Of a stretch of 62,427 bases of DNA, positions 55,589 to 62,427 are shown piece by piece. The notes beneath the pieces are model-generated. The model did no database searches, was not told the origin of the DNA, and worked only from the letters and a program-made list of their open reading frames with translations. How positions within the stretch are numbered: position 1 is the stretch's first letter; each line of letters starts with the position of its first letter. Position numbers and translations under genes: made by a program. The stretch comes from Erwinia pyrifoliae DSM 12163. GTDB lineage: Bacteria > Pseudomonadota > Gammaproteobacteria > Enterobacterales > Enterobacteriaceae. The stretch spans positions 2,607,284 to 2,669,710 of the forward strand of contig NC_017390.1 in NCBI RefSeq assembly GCF_000026985.1, in the 5' to 3' direction.

Positions 55589-56581
55589 TCAGTCCAGCTG
55601 ATTGATTGCTACCCACATCGGCCCCTGACCCACGGCGTAACGCGCCAGCGGCTGTAGCAGACCGCGATCGGTGCTGATTTTGTACACTTCAATATGATGG
55701 GATTTCTGCCCGGCCGCCACCAGATACTGACCGCTGTGGTCAATATCGAAACCGCGTGGCTGCGTTTCGGTCGGCTGGTAGCCCTCCACCTTCAGGCTGC
55801 TGCCATCAGCGCTGATGCTGAAGATGGTGATATTGCTGGCGGTGCGATCGCAGCTGTACAGATGACTCCCGTCCGGGGTGATATGAATATCGGCCGCCCA
55901 GCGCGTGTCGCTGAACCCTTCCGGCAGCGCATCCACCGACTGCACTTTCTGCACCTGGTCACCGCTGATATCCCAGACGTCAACGCTGCTGTCCAGCTCA
56001 TTGACGCTGTAGGCGTAACGCTGATTTGGGTGGAACGCCATATGACGCGGGCCGGCACCTGCACGGGATTTGACTTCAGCCTGCGCGCACGGCGTCAGTT
56101 TACCCTGATTATCCAGGCTAAACAGCGCGATACGATCCTGCTTCAGCGCGGGCACAAACAGCGTCTTATTGCCCGAATCGATATTGGCCGAATGGCAACC
56201 TTCCAGTCCTTTCACCACCTGTAGCGGCGCGCCCGGTAATCCGTTAGCGCCAATCGGACTGACGCTGACGCAGGCATCGTTATACGAGCCGACAAAGATA
56301 AAGCGCCCTTGCCGATCGGTAGAAATATGTGTCGGACTGCCTGGTAGCGGCGCGTACCCTGCCTCTTTCAGTTTGCCTTCGGCATCAATCTGGTATGCCA
56401 CCACGCGGAAATCCGGGCGTACGCCAACATAAAGAAAGGCTTTATCCGGGCTGACTACCATCGGCTGTACCTGGCCCGGCGCATCCACCACCTGTAATAG
56501 CGTCAGTGCACCCTCTTCATTCAGCTGCCAGACGTGGATCTGCTGGCTCTCCGGGCTGGCGGTATAAACAACTTGTTTCAT
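55589..56581 (-). CDS. pgl: 6-phosphogluconolactonase Pgl
   Basis: Pgl hydrolyses 6-phosphogluconolactone in the pentose phosphate pathway. The ATG at 56581 ([18 protein letters not shown]) gives 330 residues, one fewer than E. coli. The seven-bladed propeller repeats are visible, e.g. [20 protein letters not shown] and [25 protein letters not shown] precedes the start. It is divergent from ybhA. Confidence 0.94.
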   Translation of the reverse strand: MKQVVYTASPESQQIHVWQLNEEGALTLLQVVDAPGQVQPMVVSPDKAFLYVGVRPDFRVVAYQIDAEGKLKEAGYAPLPGSPTHISTDRQGRFIFVGSYNDACVSVSPIGANGLPGAPLQVVKGLEGCHSANIDSGNKTLFVPALKQDRIALFSLDNQGKLTPCAQAEVKSRAGAGPRHMAFHPNQRYAYSVNELDSSVDVWDISGDQVQKVQSVDALPEGFSDTRWAADIHITPDGSHLYSCDRTASNITIFSISADGSSLKVEGYQPTETQPRGFDIDHSGQYLVAAGQKSHHIEVYKISTDRGLLQPLARYAVGQGPMWVAINQLD

Positions 56582-56718
56582 CAATGCTCCTTGTTCTGAA
56601 CAGAAAATCATCACGGTGGCGAAGTTCCACCACCGTCACCGAACGATTGCACCGCCAGTTTTGTCACTGGCGTCACAAGGTGTACACTTATTGACTCTTT
56701 TGCGTCACGGAAACTGTT

Positions 56719-57537
56719 ATGAGCTATCGTATCATCGCCCTCGATCTGGACGGCACGCTGTTAACCCCGGATAAGACCATTTTGCCCGCCTCACTGGAAG
56801 CGCTGAAGAAAGCGCAGCAGGCGGGTGTCAAAATCCTTATCGTGACCGGTCGTCATCATGTGGCTATCCACCCTTTTTATCAGGCGCTGGCGCTGGATAC
56901 ACCTGCAATTTGCTGTAACGGCACTTATTTGTATGATTACCAGGCTAAAACCGTGTTGGAATCCGACCCGCTGCCGCTGCCGCAAACGCTGCGGGTGCTT
57001 GAAATGCTTGACCAGGCGGGCATTAACGGCCTGCTGTATATCGATAATGCGATGCTCTACCAAACCGCAATGGGCCATGTAACCCGTACCCTGCACTGGG
57101 CGCAGTCCCTGCCGCCGGCACAACGCCCAACGTTTTTGCAGGTCGACAGTCTGGCAGACGCGGCACGCGATGCGCAATCCATCTGGAAATTTGCCCTCGC
57201 CCATTCCGATACCGATGCGTTACAGCAGTTTGCCTCACGCGTGGAAGCAGAAATGGGTCTGGCCTGTGAATGGTCCTGGCACGATCAGGTTGATATTGCC
57301 AAAGCCGGTAACAGCAAGGGCAAACGCCTGGCGCAATGGGTAGCGGCTAACGGTTACCAGATGAGTGAAGTGATTGCCTTTGGCGATAACTATAACGACC
57401 TCAGCATGCTGGAAACCGTGGGTCTCGGCGTGGCAATGGGTAATGCGGACCAGGCGATCAAGGATCGGGCGCACCGCGTTATCGGCAGCAATCTGCAAGC
57501 AGGCATCGCCGAAACGATTTACCGCGAGGTTCTTTAA
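56719..57537 (+). CDS. ybhA: HAD-family phosphatase YbhA
   Basis: A 272-residue Cof-type HAD phosphatase; E. coli YbhA dephosphorylates pyridoxal phosphate and fructose 1,6-bisphosphate in vitro. The nucleophile motif IALDLDGTLLTPDK (residues 5-18), the lysine region and VIAFGDNYNDLSML near 218 are intact. It is convergent with modC. Confidence 0.93.
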   Translation: MSYRIIALDLDGTLLTPDKTILPASLEALKKAQQAGVKILIVTGRHHVAIHPFYQALALDTPAICCNGTYLYDYQAKTVLESDPLPLPQTLRVLEMLDQAGINGLLYIDNAMLYQTAMGHVTRTLHWAQSLPPAQRPTFLQVDSLADAARDAQSIWKFALAHSDTDALQQFASRVEAEMGLACEWSWHDQVDIAKAGNSKGKRLAQWVAANGYQMSEVIAFGDNYNDLSMLETVGLGVAMGNADQAIKDRAHRVIGSNLQAGIAETIYREVL

Positions 57538-57567
57538 CCTACGCCACCTGCGCCCCTGTGCGGTGAG

Positions 57568-58626
57568 TCAGGTGGTAATCGACACGCTTTTGATCTGGGC
57601 AAACAGCCACATATTTGGCTTGATCATCAGCTCATCACGCGCCCAGGGGGTAATCCGCGCCCACAGCTCGCTCTGCCCCACCAGCAGCCTGACCTCGACC
57701 TGATTGTTAATTTCAAGAAGTTCGTCAACTCTGGCGGGGATCACATTACGGATGCTGCTGCTAACCGGCAGCTTCAGCACCAGCGAGACGTCTGCCGACT
57801 GAATGCGAATGCGCAGCGGCGTATTCAGCGGTGCATCCACGCGGTTGACCCAGATATGCTGGTCGCCCAGCGACAGCGCGGTCATCTCGTAATACGGATG
57901 CTGTTTCAGCACCTGCACGCGTAAAATGCTGCTGCGATCGCGGCTGGCCAGCCACGGCCGCATGGCGCTGCTGGCCCAGACTTTCTCCAGCGGGCCAAAT
58001 GCTTTTACCGTGCCCTGGTCAAGCACCATCACGTTATCGGCCAGATGCAGCAGTTCATCCAGGCTATGGCTGACATACAGGATCGGCGTGTTAACCCGGC
58101 GCGCCAGCGTTTGTAGCCAGGCTAACAGCTCGCGCTTGCGCGGCAGATCGAGCGCGGCCAGCGGCTCGTCCATCAGCAGTATCTCCGGCGCGGACAGCAG
58201 CGCCCGGCCAATGGCCACGCGTTGTTTCTCGCCACCTGATAACGTCCACGGGAAGCGATCCAGTAGCGGTTCAATCCCCAGCATCTGTACCACGTCTGCA
58301 AACTGCTCACGCATTGATTTCGCCATGCCGTATTGCAGATTGCCGCGCACCCGGTAGTGCGGGAACAGGCGGGCATCCTGAAAGACATAGCCAATACGCC
58401 GTTTCTCCACCGGCAGCCAGGTATCGCTGGCCGTATCGCTCAACACCCGCCCGTTGAGCGTAATACTCCCCTGCTGCGGCACGCTAAGCCCGGCGATGGC
58501 GTTAATCAGTGAGGTTTTACCGGCACCGGAAACGCCGAAAATAGCGGTCACCCCGCTGGCGGGCAGCGAAGCCTTTATTGCAAGGCAGTGATCGCCCTGC
58601 CGTTGCGTGAAATCGAGTTCCAGCAT
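57568..58626 (-). CDS. modC: molybdate ABC transporter ATPase ModC
   Basis: ModC powers molybdate uptake. The 352-residue protein has Walker [16 protein letters not shown] (about 30-44), the signature [16 protein letters not shown] near 127, Walker [12 protein letters not shown] and a C-terminal molybdate-binding TOBE/MOP domain. Its ATG overlaps the modB stop in TGATG. Confidence 0.95.
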   Translation of the reverse strand: MLELDFTQRQGDHCLAIKASLPASGVTAIFGVSGAGKTSLINAIAGLSVPQQGSITLNGRVLSDTASDTWLPVEKRRIGYVFQDARLFPHYRVRGNLQYGMAKSMREQFADVVQMLGIEPLLDRFPWTLSGGEKQRVAIGRALLSAPEILLMDEPLAALDLPRKRELLAWLQTLARRVNTPILYVSHSLDELLHLADNVMVLDQGTVKAFGPLEKVWASSAMRPWLASRDRSSILRVQVLKQHPYYEMTALSLGDQHIWVNRVDAPLNTPLRIRIQSADVSLVLKLPVSSSIRNVIPARVDELLEINNQVEVRLLVGQSELWARITPWARDELMIKPNMWLFAQIKSVSITT

Positions 58627-59315
58627 CAAAGCCCCAGGCGCTGACGACCCCAACGGGTCAGCCATTCGGAAAGCAGTAGCGAAGCCAGCGCCAGCAGGAT
58701 GGCAATGACGCAGAGGCGCGCTGCCGCGCTTTCAGCACCGGGCGTTTCAATCAGCGTGTACATCGCCGAAGGCAAGGTACGGGTTTCACCCGGAATATTC
58801 GATACGAAGGTAATGGTGGCACCGAACTCGCCTAACGAACGGGCGAAGCCAAGCACCGTACCGACGATAATCCCCGGCAGCGTCAGCGGCAGCGTAATGG
58901 TGAACAACACCCGCCAGCGCCCGGCTCCCAGCGTACGCGCCGCCTGCTCCAGCTTGCGGTCCACCGCTTCCAGCGCCAGGCGGATAGCGCGCACCATTAG
59001 CGGGAAGGCAATCACCGCCGAGGCTAATGCCGCACCGCGCCAGCTAAAGGCAAAGGTAAAGCCGAACCAGTCATAAAGATATTTGCCAATGACCCCGCGT
59101 CGCCCGAACCCGAGCAGTAGCAGATAGCCGACCACCACCGGCGGCAGCACCAGCGGCAGATGGATTACGCTGTCGAGCAGGGTTTTGCCGCGAAACTGAC
59201 AGCGCACCAGGATCCACGCCATCAGAATGCCGAACGGCAGGCTACAGGCCACCGCCATAACGGATACTTTCAGGCTTAGCGCCACCGCCTGCCATTCGGG
59301 TTCACTGAGGATCAT
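58626..59315 (-). CDS. modB: molybdate ABC transporter permease ModB
   Basis: A 229-residue inner-membrane permease with five to six helices and the EAA loop ([20 protein letters not shown], about 140-159) that contacts ModC. It overlaps modA by four bases and modC by one. Confidence 0.95.
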   Translation of the reverse strand: MILSEPEWQAVALSLKVSVMAVACSLPFGILMAWILVRCQFRGKTLLDSVIHLPLVLPPVVVGYLLLLGFGRRGVIGKYLYDWFGFTFAFSWRGAALASAVIAFPLMVRAIRLALEAVDRKLEQAARTLGAGRWRVLFTITLPLTLPGIIVGTVLGFARSLGEFGATITFVSNIPGETRTLPSAMYTLIETPGAESAAARLCVIAILLALASLLLSEWLTRWGRQRLGL

Positions 59316-60085
59316 TTCTGCGTGGCAAATCCATATTGTTTGAAAATCACCGCAGCCTGCGGCCCTTTCAGATAGAGATAGAAAGCCGTCGCGCTGCCAT
59401 TATTATGCCCCTTTACCAACGCCAGCGGGTACTCCACCGGTTTGTGGCTGTCCGGCGGGAATACGCCAACCACCTTGACCTTTTTACTCGCCACCGCATC
59501 GGAACCATATACGATGCCGTACGGGGTTTCATCACGTTCTACCAGCGCCAGCGCGGCCCGCACGCTGTTACTGCGTGCCATCAGCGGCGAGAGCTGCTGC
59601 CATGCGCCGAGGTTTTCCAGCGCTTGTTTGGCATAAATGCCCGCCGGAACATGATCGGGATCGCCGACCGCCAGGCGCTGACCTTTCAGCAGGCTGTTCC
59701 AGTCGGTGCTTTGACTGATACTGACCGGCTGCGGATGAGCCGTCGTCGGCGCTATCAGCACCAGATCGTTACCCAACAAAGTGACGCGGCTGCTGTTGTC
59801 GATAGCGTTCTTAGCGGCAGCATAGTCCATCCACTGCTGGTCGGCAGAGATAAAGATATCCGCCGGAGCGCCCTGCTCTATCTGGCGTGCCAGCGTTGAA
59901 GAGGAGGCAAACGAAGAGACAATCTTCACCGCTTTTCCCTTTTCATACTGACTGGCGATATCCTGCAAGGCGTTGGTCAGAGAGGCAGCGGCGAACACCG
60001 TCACATTTTCTGACGCCAGCGCATGACCGGCCATACTCAGACCGATGCAGCCAGCAACCAGCCAGTGGTTCCATTTTACAGACAT
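59312..60085 (-). CDS. modA: molybdate-binding periplasmic protein ModA
   Basis: A 257-residue precursor with a signal peptide (ending GHALA). The mature protein starts SENVTVFAAASLTNAL, with the ligand serines in AAASL and SFASSSTLARQIE. I chose the ATG at 60085 because GGAG is seven bases before it, whereas an ATG two codons upstream is too close. A ModE site lies just upstream. Confidence 0.95.
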   Translation of the reverse strand: MSVKWNHWLVAGCIGLSMAGHALASENVTVFAAASLTNALQDIASQYEKGKAVKIVSSFASSSTLARQIEQGAPADIFISADQQWMDYAAAKNAIDNSSRVTLLGNDLVLIAPTTAHPQPVSISQSTDWNSLLKGQRLAVGDPDHVPAGIYAKQALENLGAWQQLSPLMARSNSVRAALALVERDETPYGIVYGSDAVASKKVKVVGVFPPDSHKPVEYPLALVKGHNNGSATAFYLYLKGPQAAVIFKQYGFATQK

Positions 60086-60105
60086 GGTCATTCTCCAGTG
60101 AGGTT

Positions 60106-60129
60106 CGTTGTATATCTAATGATATAACG
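60106..60129. promoter_or_regulatory. ModE operator of modABC
   Basis: CGTTGTATAT and ATATAACG form an imperfect inverted repeat around six bases, 21 bases upstream of the modA start. ModE-molybdate represses modABC in E. coli from such a site. Confidence 0.8.
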
Positions 60130-60200
60130 ATGTATCGGAGAGTCGTTACCAATAATATCGGCAGCGGAAAGAAAAAGGTTAACGGCGGCAGCAAAGAGAA

Positions 60201-60219
60201 CGCCCGGCATGACCGGGCG
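60201..60219 (-). terminator. terminator after acrZ
   Basis: CGCCCGG and CCGGGCG form a seven-base-pair stem with a five-base loop, 21 bases past the acrZ stop; TTCTCTTT follows on the minus strand. Confidence 0.65.
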
Positions 60220-60239
60220 TTGAGAACAGCGTGCGAGAT

Positions 60240-60404
60240 TTAGCGGGCAGAATGGCTTTTATTTGCCGACGAGCCGTCACGATGACCCAATTTGGAAATA
60301 ACGTTGAATACTTCGCCCAGTCCCCAAATCAGACCAAGAATAATCGCCATCACAACCGGCACCATCAAAACGGCTACCGCAAGGCCTTTCAGTAATTCCA
60401 GCAT
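60240..60404 (-). CDS. acrZ: AcrZ, small AcrB-binding membrane protein
   Basis: AcrZ is a small helix that binds AcrB and tunes substrate choice of the AcrAB-TolC efflux pump. The ORF encodes 54 residues beginning [20 protein letters not shown] and continuing [17 protein letters not shown], almost the same as E. coli AcrZ (49 residues) through the helix; the C-terminal tail differs and is five residues longer. GAGG lies six bases upstream. It sits between modA and modE as in E. coli. Confidence 0.95.
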   Translation of the reverse strand: MLELLKGLAVAVLMVPVVMAIILGLIWGLGEVFNVISKLGHRDGSSANKSHSAR

Positions 60405-60555
60405 GGAAACCTCATCTTGATGAATAAAAACTTAATTGTAACGCCAGAGTCGCACAACGCACTGCCCTTTTGTGCCTTCTCACGCAATTATTTCGCCGCG
60501 CCGCACCGCCGCCAGCTGTTACAATCAACGTTTCCCTTTCGCTTCCGGAGCGCTT

Positions 60556-61335
60556 ATGCAGGCTGAAATTGCCCTGATCCTGAAAGTACAGCAGCGGCTG
60601 TTTGCCGACCCGCGCCGCATCGAACTGCTGCGCCAGGTGCAAAAGAGCGGCTCCATCAGTCAAGGTGCCAGACTGGCGGGCATCAGCTATAAAAGCGCCT
60701 GGGATGCCGTCAGTGAGATGAATCAGCTGGCCGGTAGCACGCTGGTAGAACGCGCTACCGGCGGCAGAGGCGGCGGCGGTGCCGTCGTCACCCCCTTTGG
60801 CGAGCGCCTGATGCAGCTGTATGCGCTGCTTGAGCAAATCCAGCAAAGAGCCTTTGACGTTTTGCAGAATGATGCCCAACCCGGCAGCCTGCTCGCTGCG
60901 ATTGCCCGATTTTCTTTACAAACCAGCGCACGCAACCAGCTGTCCGGCACCGTCATCGCCCGCGATTTTCAGCCGGTGCAGCAGCAGGTCACCGTACTGC
61001 TGAACGATGGCGTTACCCACATTCAGGTTGCGCTGACCGAACAGAGCGCCGACCGGCTGCTGCTGGAGCCAGGCAAAGAGGTGCTGGTGCTGATCAAAGC
61101 ACCGTGGATTAACGTCACATGCGGCGCTGAAAAGGCGGATAATCAGCTGGCCGGAACCATCAGCCAGATTGAACCGGGAGAAACGCACAGTGAAGTGCTG
61201 ATCGCCGTAGGGGGTGGCACAACGCTGTGCGCCACGGTGGAGAATCAGCTTATTGCCCGGCAGGATCTCCAGGCGGGAACCGCCGTTACCGCATGTTTTA
61301 ATGCCGATCGCGTTATTATCGCCACGCTGCTGTGA
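60556..61335 (+). CDS. modE: molybdate-responsive regulator ModE
   Basis: ModE represses modABC and activates moa genes when it binds molybdate. The 259-residue protein has an N-terminal winged helix (SGSISQGARLAGISYKSAWD, about 34-53), the GGRGGGGAV hinge and two Mop domains, the first starting ARNQLSGTVIARDF. The ATG at 60556, with GGAG at eight bases, matches E. coli MQAEI; the frame extends 28 codons upstream without similarity. modF does not follow. Confidence 0.94.
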   Translation: MQAEIALILKVQQRLFADPRRIELLRQVQKSGSISQGARLAGISYKSAWDAVSEMNQLAGSTLVERATGGRGGGGAVVTPFGERLMQLYALLEQIQQRAFDVLQNDAQPGSLLAAIARFSLQTSARNQLSGTVIARDFQPVQQQVTVLLNDGVTHIQVALTEQSADRLLLEPGKEVLVLIKAPWINVTCGAEKADNQLAGTISQIEPGETHSEVLIAVGGGTTLCATVENQLIARQDLQAGTAVTACFNADRVIIATLL

Positions 61336-61682
61336 ATCCGTTAAATGAGAAGGAGCAAACAGGTAAACCCGCCGCCACATGACTTCCCTCCCATTTCTGC
61401 CAGCTGACGGCACAATACTGCGCGCCAGCCTAAAAGACAGCTTATTGATACCGCGCACGGTACAAATCAGATCGAACGGTTAGCCCCCGGTTTTGACATT
61501 CCGGCTCCCTACGGTCTTTGCCTGGGGCGCAGTATGGACGACCAGTCTGTACCGGCAACGGGTTCTGCCCCTGGCAGAATGCCCTACTGGTGTGGCGTCG
61601 GCTTCGCACTTACGGATGCAACCTGATCAAAGTCTGCTATCTATAGACGAGAGAAAATGGCTCAGAAATCCATGCTTCCGTC
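61336..61682. other. unassigned region where modF is normally found
   Basis: No intact gene is recognised. A plus-strand frame open from about 61409 reads RQLIDTAHGTNQIERLAPGF, then DIPAPYGLCLGRSMDDQSVP and ends at a stop near 61626; it has protein-like composition but no good start. It may be a fragment of an accessory gene. No clear modF remnant was found. Confidence 0.35.
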
Positions 61683-62249
61683 TTACCTGGTGGCCACACG
61701 CTTGCTGGCCTCACGCTGAAGTATGTCAAGAGCTAGTGGGTGCGTGATTTTGCATTCCCTGGCCACACCACGCCAGTCTTCGCCCTTACAGACACGTTGC
61801 ATGGCCTTCCTCTCGATGAGATCCACCTGAGATGCGAGGCTGCCATCGGGGTGCGCGATTTCACCTTCTCTGGCTCCCCCGCAACTGTCTTAGCTCTTCC
61901 TTAAAACATACTCCAAATTATCAATGATCCGCTGCTGCCGCTGCTGAACTTCAGCCGAGTCATTTAAGACAAACTCTATTTTCTTAGAGAGGTTGTCGTT
62001 CAGAGCAGCCTCCCCCTCCACACCACTTGTGCCCTGAATCTTATGGTCGCAACTGGTACTGGAATTCGTCTTGCCGTTCCGGACACGTTCTTGGGCATTA
62101 TCCTGCAAGGGACACAGACCGTATTCACTCATAGCGGATGCTATATTATTTAAAATGTTCGATTGGTATGGAGTCGCCTGCACATTTTCGAATGTAACCT
62201 CCCCTGCTTGACTGGCTTGACTGGAGCCAGCGATAGCATTATTCATCAT
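61683..62249 (-). pseudogene. unrecognised Ser/Asn-rich protein, possibly stopped prematurely
   Basis: An ORF of 119 codons (62249-61890) starts MMNNAIAGSSQASQAGEVTF with AAGGA upstream and ends LEYVLRKS. After its TAA the same frame stays open for 68 more codons and reads like protein (EGEIAHPDGSLASQVDLIER, then GEDWRGVARECKITHP), ending at 61683. The simplest view is a 188-residue gene split by a nonsense change, but a complete 119-residue protein is equally possible. The Ser/Asn/Gln/Ala-rich, unstructured N-terminus recalls type III secretion substrates; no hrp box was found upstream. Confidence 0.5.
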
Positions 62250-62427
62250 TTTTCATATTTCCTTATTTACAGAACATGTCGTTATCCCCAAAGAAAGGCA
62301 TATTATTCCTGCCAGTGGAGGAATACTGTCAAATTTCGGGCACACGCATCTTTCCCTTTACAACGAGCAGCTCTGTTACAGCAGGTTATTCGCCAGTTTT
62401 TCAGTTCAGCCGGTGCGAGCCGGAAAA
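62250..62427. promoter_or_regulatory. candidate promoter region of the last gene
   Basis: On the minus strand TTGACA lies near 62332-62327, but a TAATAT-like -10 is 21 bases away, longer than ideal; AATAAT at 18 bases is an alternative. The GGAACC...CCAC sequence of HrpL promoters was looked for and not found. Confidence 0.25.

Noticed and set aside
61493..61747. 84-codon plus-strand ORF after modE
   Set aside because: Trp/His/Cys-rich composition with no ribosome-binding site or familiar motif; a competing frame looks more protein-like.
1..62427. CRISPR array, tRNA or rRNA genes, intact insertion sequences
   Set aside because: No regularly spaced repeats, cloverleaf sequences, rRNA segments or transposase genes were recognised on reading through.
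62250..62427. HrpL-type promoter for the terminal Ser/Asn-rich gene
   Set aside because: CCACT is present, but no GGAACC element lies at the required 15-16 base spacing.

Overview
The window is about 55% GC and almost entirely protein-coding. It looks like the chromosome of a plant-associated enterobacterium of the Erwiniaceae, most likely Erwinia. The basis is conserved blocks in Escherichia coli order (yohC-pbpG-dld-bglX, yohD, dusC; ybiB-dinG and rhlE; ybhQ-ybhL, moaABCDE, ybhK, uvrB, bioABFCD, ybhB, pgl, ybhA, modABC, acrZ, modE), combined with genes E. coli K-12 lacks: a complete hut cluster, type I idi, a CFA-synthase-like lipid operon and a SUFU-domain protein. Species is not assigned. 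No tRNA, rRNA, CRISPR array, intact IS or prophage was seen.

Layout. 1-700: edge of an accessory segment with a partial unknown gene and a protein remnant. 709-8997: histidine utilisation (hutG, hutI, hutF, hutD, hutC, hutH, hutU) in divergent units with HutC-type operator sequences; the route runs through HutF and HutG, so ammonia, formate and glutamate are the products. 9113-14651: an M20 amidohydrolase, the LexA-controlled dinG-ybiB pair, and a GNAT/XRE-cupin pair. 14720-20709: an MlrA-type MerR regulator preceded by an MlrA-like palindrome and followed by a tight operon (SnoaL-like, SDR, FAD oxidoreductase, DUF1365, CFA-synthase-like, DUF3833 lipoprotein), probably for modifying membrane fatty acids. 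20766-23700: a decay zone with small ORFs, a frameshifted glycosyltransferase relic cut off by idi, the SUFU gene and a DUF2236-like relic. 23720-38386: bglX, dld, a large MscS channel, pbpG, yohC, yohD, a GH15 pseudogene, ldtB, dusC, rhlE, ybhQ.

38893-61335: ybhL, then a molybdenum and biotin block. moaABCDE is preceded by a Moco riboswitch and a ModE-like palindrome and is translationally coupled to a DUF1615 lipoprotein. modABC has its own ModE-like site, with acrZ and modE alongside. The bio operon and bioA diverge from a BirA operator. Between uvrB and bioD, where E. coli carries DARS1, there is a cluster of DnaA boxes, followed by an orphan UrtE/LivF-like ATPase with a damaged signature motif. 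61336-62427: modF, the usual neighbour of modE, is absent; instead there is sequence of unknown origin with an unrecognised Ser/Asn-rich gene that may be interrupted by a stop codon.

The best candidates for further study are the MlrA-linked lipid operon, the DARS1-like element, the orphan ABC ATPase, the moa-DUF1615 coupling, and the two unannotated small proteins near 20.6-20.9 kb.
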